From: an uncultured Clostridia bacterium
Lineage (GTDB): Bacteria; Bacillota; Clostridia; Christensenellales; UBA1242
Direction: 5' to 3'
NCBI GenBank assembly: GCA_934778205.1
Contig: CAKVOD010000005.1
Location: 62,001 to 126,000, forward strand
Length of the DNA stretch: 64,000 bases
Part shown: positions 7,808-17,249 of the stretch, piece after piece
Layout: every line of letters starts with the position of its first letter
Numbering within the stretch: position 1 is the stretch's first letter
The notes under the pieces: model-generated
What the model was told of the DNA's origin: nothing
The model's database searches: none
The model's input: only the letters and a program-made list of their open reading frames with translations
Position numbers and translations under genes: made by a program

Positions 7808-10800
7808 TTATTTCGCAATTTGGACATTTTTTAGTATATTATCAAGGTTTGTCATTATTTTGTCGTTTTGGTTGAATATGACGTGGTAGTATTCGCCAAA
7901 ATTTTCAGTTTGCGTGTTTGGAATTGCAAACTCTGGCTCGCGTTCAAGTTCAATAAAATTCTTGCCATTTTGCTTCATTATTATACGACGGGCGCCGTGA
8001 GATTTTAAGATATTTTTTGCGCAAGCAATTTTTGCAAGATTGATGGTTGCTTGTGGAACTGCGCCATAACTGAACCTCAATTTTTCCATTTGCGTTTCAA
8101 ATTCTTTCTCGCTAGCAAGTTTTGAAATGATATCAATAATTTCCATTTTTGCGCTTTGTGAATTGATATAATAATCTGGAATTTCTGCCTGAATGTCGAT
8201 GTCAATTTTTGTGTCAACTTCAGCTTTTTCTTCCTTGCCTTTCAATGTGGCGACAACTTGTTCAAGCAGTTTGCAGTACATATCGTACCCGACTTTTTCA
8301 AGGTGTCCACTTTGTTTTTCGCCAAGCACTGTTCCAGCGCCACGCAGTTCTAGGTCACGCATTGCGATTTTGAACCCGCTACCGAGTTCGGTATATTCTT
8401 GCATTGCTTGCAAACGCTTTTGCCCCTCCTCACTCAAGGCTTTAAATGCGCCAAATGTGAAATACGCGTACGCTTGCGCGCTTGAACGCCCGACCCTACC
8501 ACGCAATTGATAAAGTTGACTCAAACCAAATTTGTCTGCGTCCACAACAATCATTGTGTTTGCATTTGGTAGGTCAATGCCGTTTTCAATCAAGGTTGTT
8601 GCAACTAAAATGTCGATTTTGCAGTCAAAAACGTCTTTCATCGTGTTCTCTAGTTGTTCCTTCTTCATTTGTCCGTGCGCGTAACCTATGCGTGCTTGAG
8701 GCAAGAGTTGGCGCAAATTATGGACATATTCTTCAAGTCCCTCAACACGATTTTTGACAATCAAAATTTGCCCACCGCGCGCAAGTTCACGACTGACGGC
8801 TGTCAAAACGACAGCATTTGAATATTCGCAAATAGTTGTTTGTACAGCTTTGCGCATTTGTGGCGCGGTCGCGATTGTTGAGATATCGCGAATGCCAACA
8901 AGCGACATATGCAAGGTGCGCGGAATCGGCGTTGCAGACATTGAAAGAACATCAATATTGTGCTTCAGTTTCTTTATTCTTTCTTTGTCTTTTACGCCGA
9001 GTTTTTGCTCTTCGTCACAAATGAGGAGTCCAAGATTTTTATAAACAATTTTTTCGTTCAAAACCTTTTGCGTACCGATAAGTAGGTCAATTTCGCCTTT
9101 GGCAAGTTTTTCAATGATTTCGTTTTGCTCACTTGGAGTTTTGAACCTATTTAGCACCGCAATTTTGACACCAAACCCACTAAAACGCGCTACGGCTGAT
9201 TTGTAGTGTTGCTCGCTCAAAATTGTTGTTGGAGCGAGCAACACTGCTTGCTTGCCGTTGTCGATTGCAATCATTGTTGCGCGGAATGCGACTTCAGTTT
9301 TGCCATAGCCAACGTCCCCGCAAATGAGTCTATCCATAATTTTACCGCTGGACATATCGGCTTTGACGTCCGCGATTGCTTTGCGTTGGTCGGGTGTTTC
9401 CTCATAGACAAAACTTTCTTCAAACTGCTTTTGCAAAAATGTGTCGATTTCATATTTATGCCCTTGCGATTTTTCACGCTCGGCATAAATTTTCAACATA
9501 TCCGTTGCCATAACTTCAAGTTGCTGGCGGACGCGATTTTTCGCGCGCTCAAACTCTGCTCCGCCGATTTTGTTTAGTTTGGGAGCGACTTCGGCACCAA
9601 TGTATTTGCTGATTTCGTTTGCATTTTCGACGGGTAGATATAGTTTGTCTGTTCCGTCGTACTTTATGACGATATAGTCGCGCGTGTAACCCGATATTTT
9701 CATTTTTTGTATACCAAGGCATTGTCCTATGCCGTGGAACGAGTGAACAACATAGTCACCCGCTTGAGGAAGTTCAAAAAACGGCTTTTCGGCGCTCGTT
9801 TGTGTTTTTCTCGTCACCTTGCTGTTGCCGTACGGAATCAAGGCAATTTTTTCATTTACTAAAATGCAACCAAGTGGTAGGGGTTGATTGATTATTTTGA
9901 CACCTTTTTCGTATATGCGGTCAAGCGCATTTTCAACTGAAAACGCAATCAATTGATTGTCTAGAAACTCCGTCAAAAAACTGCGGTCAATTTCACTCGA
10001 CGTAAACAGGCGGATAGCATAGCCCTCTTCAAGCATTCTTTTGAGGTCATAGACCATAATTTCGGGACGATTTTTATAATTTTGCGTTGCTTCACTTTCA
10101 AATTCTATATTTGCTTTGTGAACAAAACTATCAAATGCAATTGTAGTTTTTTGCGACAAAATTTGTTTTATTTCACTTTCGCTAAAATAGTTTTTTTCAA
10201 AACCTTGATATATTTGCCCTTGCGCAAGATATTCACTTATGCCCCGTGCTTGTGTTTGCAAGTGGTTTTCTAGCGATTGATTGATGAGTTGTGGCTCGTC
10301 AAGAACAATCGTTGCGTTTGGCAAAAAATTCAAAAGGTTTTCATTGTTGACGGCAAAACACAAGAAATTATAACTATTTGACGCAGTAAATGACTGTAAA
10401 TTCTCGTCAATTTGCGATTTTATTGCTGAAAATATTGCAATTGCGTCGGCGTTTTCGTTGTTCTTGCACGTATTCAAGGCTTGAAGCAGTGCGTTTTTGT
10501 CGCTTTCAAAGTAAAGAGTGTTGGGGTAAACTGTCACTTCATTTAATGACTCAATTGCGACATTGTCTTCAAAATTCATTGTTTTTATGCTTTCAATTTC
10601 GTCGTCAAAAAAACTGATACGAACATTGACTGTTTCACTTGATATGTCGACAATATCGCCACGGACAGCAAACTGCCCTGTTTTTTCGATTTTTGTGACA
10701 CGCGAAAAACCTAATTTTGACAAATGCAGTGTTTCGCGGTCAAGTGTTTGCCCAACTTTGAACGCAATTGCATTTGATTTAAATTTTTCGATATTTGGAA

Positions 10801-11131
10801 AATGAGAGGTTAGCGCGCGAACGTCAACAACTATGCAATCGCATTTGTTGTCAATAATCGAACTCAACGCCTTGATTTTGTAAGCGTTTGAGTTACCGTA
10901 GGAATACACCATTGGTTCATCAACATACGGAAACGCGACGGGCTTTCGTGAGAGCGTGGACAAAAAGGCGCAAATTTGGTCGATTTGCTCACTGTTTGAC
11001 ACAACATACACAAAAAATTCTTTTAGGCACGCTGAACAAAAGAGGCGCTGACCTAATTGACAGCCAGCCACCACTTCGTGCGCACCATTTTTGACATCTA
11101 ACAACTTTTTCAAGTTTTCAGTGATTTCCAT
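7808..11131 (-). CDS. mfd: Transcription-repair coupling factor Mfd
   Basis: About 1,107 residues from the ATG at 11131, which sits just after the pth stop and gives an N-terminus (MEITENLKKLL) like other Mfd proteins. A longer start at 11179 would overlap pth. The UvrB-like N-terminal region is followed by the CarD-like RNA-polymerase interaction domain (GDYVVHSFHGIGQCLGI). The RecG-type helicase core has Walker A CGDVGYGKTEVAFRA, DEEQ box DEEQKLGVK, MSATPIPRTLHMSL and the TRG motif region LRGRVGRSSAQAYAYF. Mfd removes RNA polymerase stalled at lesions and recruits UvrA. The DEEQ box is usually followed by RFGV, here KLGV. Probably cotranscribed with pth. Confidence 0.96.
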   Translation of the reverse strand: MEITENLKKLLDVKNGAHEVVAGCQLGQRLFCSACLKEFFVYVVSNSEQIDQICAFLSTLSRKPVAFPYVDEPMVYSYGNSNAYKIKALSSIIDNKCDCIVVDVRALTSHFPNIEKFKSNAIAFKVGQTLDRETLHLSKLGFSRVTKIEKTGQFAVRGDIVDISSETVNVRISFFDDEIESIKTMNFEDNVAIESLNEVTVYPNTLYFESDKNALLQALNTCKNNENADAIAIFSAIKSQIDENLQSFTASNSYNFLCFAVNNENLLNFLPNATIVLDEPQLINQSLENHLQTQARGISEYLAQGQIYQGFEKNYFSESEIKQILSQKTTIAFDSFVHKANIEFESEATQNYKNRPEIMVYDLKRMLEEGYAIRLFTSSEIDRSFLTEFLDNQLIAFSVENALDRIYEKGVKIINQPLPLGCILVNEKIALIPYGNSKVTRKTQTSAEKPFFELPQAGDYVVHSFHGIGQCLGIQKMKISGYTRDYIVIKYDGTDKLYLPVENANEISKYIGAEVAPKLNKIGGAEFERAKNRVRQQLEVMATDMLKIYAEREKSQGHKYEIDTFLQKQFEESFVYEETPDQRKAIADVKADMSSGKIMDRLICGDVGYGKTEVAFRATMIAIDNGKQAVLLAPTTILSEQHYKSAVARFSGFGVKIAVLNRFKTPSEQNEIIEKLAKGEIDLLIGTQKVLNEKIVYKNLGLLICDEEQKLGVKDKERIKKLKHNIDVLSMSATPIPRTLHMSLVGIRDISTIATAPQMRKAVQTTICEYSNAVVLTAVSRELARGGQILIVKNRVEGLEEYVHNLRQLLPQARIGYAHGQMKKEQLENTMKDVFDCKIDILVATTLIENGIDLPNANTMIVVDADKFGLSQLYQLRGRVGRSSAQAYAYFTFGAFKALSEEGQKRLQAMQEYTELGSGFKIAMRDLELRGAGTVLGEKQSGHLEKVGYDMYCKLLEQVVATLKGKEEKAEVDTKIDIDIQAEIPDYYINSQSAKMEIIDIISKLASEKEFETQMEKLRFSYGAVPQATINLAKIACAKNILKSHGARRIIMKQNGKNFIELEREPEFAIPNTQTENFGEYYHVIFNQNDKIMTNLDNILKNVQIAK

Positions 11132-11132
11132 A

Positions 11133-11672
11133 TTAGTCAATAAACTTCCCTTTCGAAATATAATTTTGAATTTTTTCAACCGCTTGACTAATTCCTTGCT
11201 CCAAAATTTTCATTTTTTCACTTGGAATCGGTGCGAGAACATAGTCCGCAAGGTCGCCAAATTCAGGTTTACCGACGCCTATACGTATGCGCGGAAAATT
11301 TTCTGTGCCGAGTTCTTGGACACAGTTTTTGAGACCATTGTGCGTGCCACCACTGCCGTGTGCTTTGTAGCGGATTGTGCCTGCGGGCAAATCAATGTCA
11401 TCGGAAATGACAATGACATTTTCAAGCGGAATTTTGAACTTTGTGACAAATTCGCGCAGTGATGTTCCGCTCAAGTTCATATATGTTTGCGGTTTTGCAA
11501 GAATGATTTTTTCGTCGCCAACAAATCCCTCTGCGACAAGTGCTTTGCACTTATTTTTAGTAAATTCCAAGTTTATTCGGTCTGCAAGAGCGTCTACTGC
11601 CAAAAAACCCATATTGTGAGGCGTGCGCTCATACTCTTTTCCATAATTTCCTAATCCTACTACTAATAACAT
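11133..11672 (-). CDS. pth: Peptidyl-tRNA hydrolase
   Basis: From the ATG at 11672, preceded by AAGGAG, the protein is 179 residues, slightly shorter than most Pth. It begins MLLVVGLGNYGKEYERTPHN, the family signature with the catalytic His in HN. Further motifs are KPQTYMNLSG and DDIDLP. GSGGTHNGLKN and PRIRIGVG complete the active site. Pth cleaves peptidyl-tRNAs released prematurely from ribosomes and recycles the tRNA. An upstream in-frame extension to 11735 lacks support. pth and mfd are adjacent in many Gram-positive genomes, as here, with stop and start separated by one nucleotide. Confidence 0.96.
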   Translation of the reverse strand: MLLVVGLGNYGKEYERTPHNMGFLAVDALADRINLEFTKNKCKALVAEGFVGDEKIILAKPQTYMNLSGTSLREFVTKFKIPLENVIVISDDIDLPAGTIRYKAHGSGGTHNGLKNCVQELGTENFPRIRIGVGKPEFGDLADYVLAPIPSEKMKILEQGISQAVEKIQNYISKGKFID

Positions 11673-11846
11673 ATTTTTTCTCCTTATTATTTTTTTTCCA
11701 AAAACTTTATTCATTACGGCTTCGCCTCTAGTCAAAATGACATTATTGTAAATATATTACTACATTTCTAACGCACAAAATACACAAACTAGGTGAGCCA
11801 AATTTACACCTATAACATTCCCCCACTAGTTAAAATGATAAAATGG

Positions 11847-12350
11847 TTATTCGTCGTTTTGGGGCGCCGTTTTAATTTCCGTTTTTGATTTGCGGATTGC
11901 GACAAAAAAGTTTGTCAGGAGGCTGGCGCATTCGTTTTGTAAAATACCCGAAACAATTTCTTGCGGACGATGATTGAAACGTGCGTCCATTGGTAAGTTG
12001 TAAAATGTGCCACAGCAACCTGCTTTGGGGTCGACTGCGCCAAAAACGACGCGCTTTATTCGCGAATTTATGATTGCACCACTGCACATTGGGCAGGGCT
12101 CAAGTGTTACATACAAAGTGCAGTCAACTAGGTGCCAAGTGTCAAGTTTTTTGCTCGCCTTTTTGATTGCAAGAATTTCAGCGTGTGCGGTGGCGTCCTT
12201 TGTTGTTTGCCTCAAATTGTGAGCGCGCGCAATTATTTTGCCATCACAAACGATGACGGCGCCGATTGGGACTTCGCCGAGAGTTTCCGCCTTTTTCGCT
12301 TGTTCAATTGCTTTGCGCATAAATTTTTCGTCTTGATTGTCAGTTTTCAT
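11847..12350 (-). CDS. tadA: tRNA-specific adenosine deaminase TadA
   Basis: The 167-residue cytidine-deaminase-fold protein has zinc ligands in HAEIL and PCPMCSGA, with the catalytic Glu in HAE. TadA deaminates adenosine 34 of tRNA-Arg(ACG) to inosine. The N-terminal GEVPIGAVIV and the GAVDPKAGCCG segment before FNHRP are typical of TadA rather than free-nucleoside deaminases. The C-terminal tail is slightly extended and charged. The ATG follows AGGTATAGT. It is separated from pth by a 174-nt gap with no gene and diverges from sigK. Confidence 0.93.
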   Translation of the reverse strand: MKTDNQDEKFMRKAIEQAKKAETLGEVPIGAVIVCDGKIIARAHNLRQTTKDATAHAEILAIKKASKKLDTWHLVDCTLYVTLEPCPMCSGAIINSRIKRVVFGAVDPKAGCCGTFYNLPMDARFNHRPQEIVSGILQNECASLLTNFFVAIRKSKTEIKTAPQNDE

Positions 12351-12487
12351 ACTATACCTGCGTTGCCGAATACATTTTCAATATTATTGCACAATTTTTG
12401 ACGATTGTCAAGCACATATTTAGTTTGTTTTGGACAAGCAAATTTTTGCGTGACTCGACATATTTATACTTTATGGTGGTGTTAAAT

Positions 12488-13186
12488 ATGATTTTTGAAA
12501 GTTTCGCAAATTTTATGAACAAAATTATGCTTTTTTCGTCTTACATAAACAATTCTTATGGCTACCCTAAACCACTTTCGACGGAAGATGAGCAAAAATA
12601 CCTTGAGCGCTACTGGGCGGGCGACGAGATTGCAAAAGAAAAACTGATAAATCACAATCTAAGGCTTGTTGCGCACATTGTCAAAAAGTACAGCAACTCC
12701 ACTTTTGAGGCGGAAGATATGATTTCTGTTGGAACAATTGGACTCATCAAGGCCGTCAACACGTTTTCCGCAGACAAAAACACGCAACTTTCAACATATG
12801 CTGCGCGTTGTATTGAAAACGAAATTTTGATGCTTCTGCGAAAACAAAAAAAGCACAAAAATGTTGCTTCCCTCAACGAGGCGCTTGGCAAAGACAAAGA
12901 CGGCAACGACATTTGCTTGATGGACATTATTGATGATGATGAAGATAATGTCGAATTGAGTGTCGAAAATAAAATTTTTATGGAAAAAGTTTTGAAAATT
13001 ACAAAACAATATTTGAACGCGCGCGAATACTCAATTATTGTTATGCGTTATGGGCTAAATGATGAAAGACCACTCACACAACTTGAGGTTGCAAAAAAAC
13101 TTGGCATTTCGCGCTCATACATTTCGAGGCTTGAAAAAAAGGCGCTAAAGACAATTTCTCTTCACGCCTTGCCGTGTGGCAATTAG
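12488..13186 (+). CDS. sigK: Sporulation-type RNA polymerase sigma factor, SigK-like
   Basis: I choose the ATG at 12488, after GGTGGTGTT, giving 232 residues, the length of SigK. The N-terminal region (FSSYINNSYGYPKPLS) matches the processed-SigK style. Region 2 contains INHNLRLVAHIVKKY and TIGLIKAVNTFSADK, then YAARCIENEILMLLR. Region 4 carries the HTH LGISRSYISRLEKKAL. Sigma factors of this class direct late mother-cell transcription during sporulation. The gene is intact, with no intervening element. It converges with the RnfC-like gene, overlapping its stop by 4 nt. SigE is an alternative, but the KPLS start and 'LRLVAHIVKK' fit SigK better. Confidence 0.88.
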   Translation: MIFESFANFMNKIMLFSSYINNSYGYPKPLSTEDEQKYLERYWAGDEIAKEKLINHNLRLVAHIVKKYSNSTFEAEDMISVGTIGLIKAVNTFSADKNTQLSTYAARCIENEILMLLRKQKKHKNVASLNEALGKDKDGNDICLMDIIDDDEDNVELSVENKIFMEKVLKITKQYLNAREYSIIVMRYGLNDERPLTQLEVAKKLGISRSYISRLEKKALKTISLHALPCGN

Positions 13187-14763
13187 CATTGCTTGCAAGT
13201 TAGATAGTAAATTCCGTGATTTCGGAGTTCAAAAACTGCGCGAAAGTCACCAAAGGTTTCGCCGTTTTCGGGGTCATCGAACGCGATTTGCCCGAGGCAG
13301 GTTTTCAATTTCTTTTTGCTTGTTTTCACAAAGTTCAAGGCAAGCACTTTTGCAATGCGCTTTTTTTGTTGCATTGCTTTTTTTAGTTCTGCTTTTTTTG
13401 CTTCATCTTTTTCTTCCTTATATTTTGCGCGCGCGTCAAAAAAATCTTCAATTGCGTCATAAGTATCGGTTTTTTCATCCTCAATATCTTGCTCGCTGTG
13501 CGTGCCACCGAGCGAATCTTTTATATGCTCAAGCGTGCAACCACTGCAAATTTCGTACACGCCATTTGAAGTTATTGCTTTGCCACCAAACGTTGCTATA
13601 GTTGTTGTTTGGGGTATTCCGCATTCAATTGCGCGGTATATGTGCATTAAGTCAATGGGAGTCAAAACTAGCATATTCTCAAGCATCTTATATGGCGACA
13701 ACGAAAGTGCGCGAGCGCGCATTTTTTCAAACTTGTCGACGCTTTTAGTGTCTACTTCAACTTTTATATTTGAATCACTGCATTTTGCTGAGTCCTGCGA
13801 ATTTTTGCCGTCGTTCAAAATTGTAACGCCCTCACGCTTTAAGTTGATTTTTGTAACAGAAGAACTTAGCATATCATTTAGTAAATCGCTTTTTGATTCT
13901 TGCAAATTTTCAGCGTTTTCGTTTATTTCAATTTCAGCATTGTTTTCGTTATTTACTATAGGATTTTCAGTATGTACAACAAGTTCTTCAATAGTGAAAC
14001 GTGAGGAAAAGTGCTTTGAAAATATGTTGTTTGTATCAATCTTTTTGACAAAAAGCTTATATAATTCTCCTTTTCTTAAATCACTTTTAGAACTATAAAC
14101 ATTTTCATCGCCCGTCATTTCATCGCCTTTTTGGCACACAAAAACTACAGGCAATTCAAAAATTGTCGCAATTTTTTTTGCTACATTATAGATATTATCA
14201 AAACTATCACTTGCAAGCACGGCGGTATTTTCGCAAGAATATGCGGTCTGGTCAAAGCAAGGTATGCACAAAATCTTGTGCTTCTTTGAAAGTTTGTCGC
14301 TCACGCAATCCCCGTTGTGGTCGATGACTCCGCAATCGGCAAGCCTTTTCAAAATGAGTGCTTTTGAATTTGATTCAAGCTTTTTGAAAGTAAAGGTTTT
14401 TTCTTCTTTTGAAGCGCTTGTTTTTGCTACTTTTTCGCTTTCGTTTGTTTGAGGTTCAGCGCTTCGCTCACTTCCTTTAGTGGTTTGGCTTTGTTCCATA
14501 TTTTCTATGTAAACACAGTAGGACTTTGAGTGGTCACTCAATGGATACGTATCAAAGCCGACGATTTTGCCATAGACAGGCGAAAAAACATCGGCAGAGT
14601 TGAACCCTGCTGACTTTGCAATGGGTTGCCCGCATTTGACAATTTCGTTTATTTTAACAATCGGCAATGCGACGTTACCGTTTGCGACTTTCAGTGGCAC
14701 AATTGCCATTTGTGGCTTTGGTAATGTTTTGATTTCATAATCAATGTTTTGTAAGATTTTCAT
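13183..14763 (-). CDS. RnfC-like protein with barrel-sandwich and SLBB regions but no Fe-S motifs
   Basis: The 526-residue protein opens with an RnfC/NqrA N-terminal-type barrel-sandwich: AIVPLKVANGNVALPIVKIN, then GQPIAKSAG and VFSPVYGKIVGF. The middle (about 90-370) is long, charged and low in complexity. The later part has IECGIPQTTTIATFGGKAI with ICSGCTLEHIKDSLGG, resembling the SLBB domain of RnfC. The paired CxxCxxC clusters that bind 4Fe-4S centres in true RnfC are absent, and no rnfA/B/D/E/G lies nearby. I therefore do not infer electron transport; a scaffold role or a derived RnfC paralogue is possible. The ATG follows AAAGGTAGCAAAT. It overlaps the sigK end by 4 nt. Confidence 0.6.
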   Translation of the reverse strand: MKILQNIDYEIKTLPKPQMAIVPLKVANGNVALPIVKINEIVKCGQPIAKSAGFNSADVFSPVYGKIVGFDTYPLSDHSKSYCVYIENMEQSQTTKGSERSAEPQTNESEKVAKTSASKEEKTFTFKKLESNSKALILKRLADCGVIDHNGDCVSDKLSKKHKILCIPCFDQTAYSCENTAVLASDSFDNIYNVAKKIATIFELPVVFVCQKGDEMTGDENVYSSKSDLRKGELYKLFVKKIDTNNIFSKHFSSRFTIEELVVHTENPIVNNENNAEIEINENAENLQESKSDLLNDMLSSSVTKINLKREGVTILNDGKNSQDSAKCSDSNIKVEVDTKSVDKFEKMRARALSLSPYKMLENMLVLTPIDLMHIYRAIECGIPQTTTIATFGGKAITSNGVYEICSGCTLEHIKDSLGGTHSEQDIEDEKTDTYDAIEDFFDARAKYKEEKDEAKKAELKKAMQQKKRIAKVLALNFVKTSKKKLKTCLGQIAFDDPENGETFGDFRAVFELRNHGIYYLTCKQC

Positions 14764-14793
14764 ATTTGCTACCTTTAAAAAAATCGGGTCAAG

Positions 14794-15504
14794 TTATTTA
14801 TCAATGTTGTGGTAAAGCACTTCGCGGAGTTCCATTTCCTCAAGAAAGCCGAGAGCGTTTTCGGACTTAAATTTTGCGACAATTGCGTCCTCAAGTTCTT
14901 CCATTTTTAGGGGCTCAACATCTTCATCTGGTTGATAAAAACAATCATCTAAGTACGCAAGGTAATCATTGCGCTCGGGGCGCGCGCAAATTGTAAAAAA
15001 TGTAAGCATAAAGTTGCGGGCAAAAGCGCGCCTGTCAAACTGCGTGATACTGAAAAAATCTGTTTTGTCTTTTTCAATCGTTGAATACATCAGCATTATA
15101 TTGTCAAGTCTAAAAAGAGTTTTGAAATTGTCGGGTAAATCATCGTTTTCTTTCACACAATAAAACTGTCCTGCATTATTTTCCCTTTCAGCCAAAAATT
15201 CTTTGAACCCTCTTTGCATTTGGACACGGACGATTGTTACCACGCAATCTATGACAAACAAATACCCGCACGTGGCAAAATTTTTACAAGCATTCAAATT
15301 GAGTTTTGGGGCGCCCTTTTCAAACTTATACAAATAGTTTTTGTCGTCTTTGACACACTCAAGTTTGTACGCGGTTTTTAGGCTGTCACAATGACAACTT
15401 TTCATTATGCTTTCATAAAGTGCACTTATGAGTGAAAGTTGTTCGGTTTCGCCTTTCTCAAAAAATGTGTTATCAAATGATTTTAAAATTTCAATCAAAT
15501 TCAT
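14794..15504 (-). CDS. Hypothetical protein
   Basis: I place the start at 15504, after AAAGGAAAACT, giving 236 residues (MNLIEILKSFDNTF...). A longer frame to 15543 would begin inside a terminator. The protein looks soluble, acidic and alpha/beta, with no signal peptide or transmembrane segment. A Cys pair occurs around residues 41-43 and another in the CGYLFVIDCVV stretch. I recognise no family. It lies between the RnfC-like gene (30 nt away) and the ftsZ terminator, so it may be cotranscribed with the RnfC-like gene from an undetected promoter. Confidence 0.6.
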   Translation of the reverse strand: MNLIEILKSFDNTFFEKGETEQLSLISALYESIMKSCHCDSLKTAYKLECVKDDKNYLYKFEKGAPKLNLNACKNFATCGYLFVIDCVVTIVRVQMQRGFKEFLAERENNAGQFYCVKENDDLPDNFKTLFRLDNIMLMYSTIEKDKTDFFSITQFDRRAFARNFMLTFFTICARPERNDYLAYLDDCFYQPDEDVEPLKMEELEDAIVAKFKSENALGFLEEMELREVLYHNIDK

Positions 15505-15520
15505 AGTTTTCCTTTTTATG

Positions 15521-15556
15521 CACAAAAAGCAAAGCCCCTGCACAGCCTTGCTTTTG
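15521..15556 (-). terminator. Intrinsic terminator after ftsZ
   Basis: The arms AAAAGCAAAGC (15525-15535) and GCCTTGCTTTT (15545-15555) pair with one G-U. On the minus strand the stem ends in a T-run about 65 nt beyond the ftsZ stop. Confidence 0.7.
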
Positions 15557-15618
15557 TAACACTTTTATCTATTTTTACAACTCAATGCTTGAGTTTCGTT
15601 CAGCCATTTTCCTCAAAC

Positions 15619-16923
15619 TTAGCGTTTGATGCGCTTCAAGAACGGTGGAATGTCATTGTCGTCAACTTCAATACGACTCATTCCGCCTTGAGGACGTTGC
15701 GCCTCTCTTTGTGGTTGTTGTTGCATTTGTGGTTGAGGTCTAGCAAATTGCGCGCCTAACCCTTGTTGCTTTTGTTCATTTTGCGCTTCAGAAATAACAT
15801 TGTTGTTAAAACCTGTTGCAATGATTGTGATTTCAACTTCGTCAGTCATACTTTCGTCGATGCCTGAACCAAAGATGATATTGCAGTTAGGGTCGACAAC
15901 TTCACGCACAAGTTCCGCTGCTTCATAAACTTCAGCAAGCGACAAGTCTGCGCCACCCTTGACGTTCAAGATAATATCCGTTGCACCCTCAATTGTTGTT
16001 TCCAAAAGCGGGCTTGAAACTGCTTGACGGACGGCTTCGATTGTTTTGTTTTCACCTTTGCCGTGACCGATCCCCATATGTGCGACGCCCTTGTTTTTCA
16101 TCGTTGTGCGAATATCTGCAAAGTCAAGGTTGATTAGACCCGGTTTTGCAATCAAATCGCTGATGCCTTGTATACCTTGTCTTAAAACATCGTCAGCATA
16201 TGCAAACGCTTCCATCATAGGTGTTTTGTTTGGCAAAATCTTGTAAAGTTTATCATTTGGAATAATAATCAATGTGTCGACGTATTTTTTGAGCGCCTCA
16301 AGACCTTTTTCAGCGTTTTCCATACGCTTTCTGCCCTCAAACATAAATGGTTTTGTTACGACTGCAACTGTAAGCAAACCCATTTCTTTTGCGATGCTTG
16401 CAATGATTGGTGCAGCGCCTGTACCCGTTCCACCACCCATACCAGCAGTGACAAAAACAAGATCAGCATCTTGCAACATTTCTTGCAAAACTGTTTTGCT
16501 TTCTTCGGCTGCTTTTTGTCCCATTTCAGGGAATGCGCCAGCGCCCCAGCCGTTTGTGATTTTTTCGCCGATTTGCAAACGCTTTGGTGCGTTTGAAATC
16601 AAAAGTTGTTGCTTGTCAGTGTTGACAGCAATGAAATCTGCAATTCCTGTATCTTGCGCAACCATACGGTTGACAGCGTTGTTTCCTGCGCCACCTACGC
16701 CAAAAACTTTGATTCTAACGACTGTCGAAACGCCGTCTGAATCGGAATGTTCCATTTCATATGTATTTGCAGTGACTTCCTCGCCTGCAAAATTAAAATT
16801 TTCTTGTGGTCTTTCGACTGTTTCAGTAGTTGTATTGCCAAAAAGAGCATTGGAGTTGAAACCACCATTGTTGTTGTAGCCGTTTCCATTGCCATAGCCA
16901 TTGTTGTTATAATTTTCAAACAT
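15619..16923 (-). CDS. ftsZ: Cell division GTPase FtsZ with Asn/Gly-rich N-terminal extension
   Basis: From the ATG at 16923 the protein is 434 residues; an ATG at 16935 lies too close to its Shine-Dalgarno. Residues 1 to about 62 are an Asn/Gly-rich extension not found in standard FtsZ, which begins a few residues before the core. The tubulin-like GTPase core follows: GGAGNNAVNRM (about 77-87), the GTP signature GGGTGTG (about 163-169), and NLDFADIRTTM. The C-terminus has a Gln/Pro-rich linker and the conserved peptide DIPPFLKRIKR, which binds FtsA and other Z-ring anchors. FtsZ polymerises at midcell to build the division ring. ftsA lies two genes upstream. A promoter at 17135-17164 gives a leader of about 200 nt. 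Confidence 0.97.
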   Translation of the reverse strand: MFENYNNNGYGNGNGYNNNGGFNSNALFGNTTTETVERPQENFNFAGEEVTANTYEMEHSDSDGVSTVVRIKVFGVGGAGNNAVNRMVAQDTGIADFIAVNTDKQQLLISNAPKRLQIGEKITNGWGAGAFPEMGQKAAEESKTVLQEMLQDADLVFVTAGMGGGTGTGAAPIIASIAKEMGLLTVAVVTKPFMFEGRKRMENAEKGLEALKKYVDTLIIIPNDKLYKILPNKTPMMEAFAYADDVLRQGIQGISDLIAKPGLINLDFADIRTTMKNKGVAHMGIGHGKGENKTIEAVRQAVSSPLLETTIEGATDIILNVKGGADLSLAEVYEAAELVREVVDPNCNIIFGSGIDESMTDEVEITIIATGFNNNVISEAQNEQKQQGLGAQFARPQPQMQQQPQREAQRPQGGMSRIEVDDNDIPPFLKRIKR

Positions 16924-17218
16924 TTTTTTGCCCATCCTTATTTTTTTCTAAACAAAACATTTAGTAATCTTGAAATAGATAGTAAAACACTCAAAAAATG
17001 TAAGAACAAAAACCTCTGCATTTGATACGACATCAAACAGCAAATCATAATTTTTGCTCCAAAATGTTGACATTTTTCCTAGTGAATAAACATTTATTTG
17101 ATACAAAAACTACTACGCTTTTTTGTTTAGCATAATGATACCATAATTCACATTTGTTTGTCAAATATTTTAGACAACATTTTCAAACATTTTTTATTGC
17201 ATCACAATAGTAAACACA
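16924..17218. other. Long ftsZ leader, no gene
   Basis: Apart from the promoter at 17135-17164 the gap holds an AT-rich transcribed leader of about 200 nt. I found no small ORF with a ribosome-binding site and no recognisable riboswitch or T-box. Confidence 0.5.
17135..17164 (-). promoter_or_regulatory. Probable ftsZ promoter
   Basis: Minus-strand TTGACA (17159-17164) and TATCAT (17135-17140) are separated by 18 nt, with an extended -10 TGG directly upstream. The same TGG-TATCAT arrangement occurs at the ftsA promoter. Confidence 0.65.
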
Positions 17219-17249
17219 AAAAAAGACGAAATTATTTGTTCGCCTTTTA
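17219..17249 (-). terminator. Intrinsic terminator overlapping the proS stop
   Basis: The arms AAAAGACGAA (17221-17230) and TTCGCCTTTT (17239-17248) pair with one G-U. A run of T follows on the minus strand. The stem includes the proS stop codon. Confidence 0.7.

Noticed and set aside
11716..11740. Possible relic of the REP-like element near pth
   Set aside because: Only a short TCAAAATGACAT-like end is similar; the other end is missing.
16924..17246. Riboswitch or T-box in the ftsZ-proS gap
   Set aside because: No T-box, specifier loop or known aptamer signature was recognised, and the leader belongs to ftsZ, not to an amino-acid gene.
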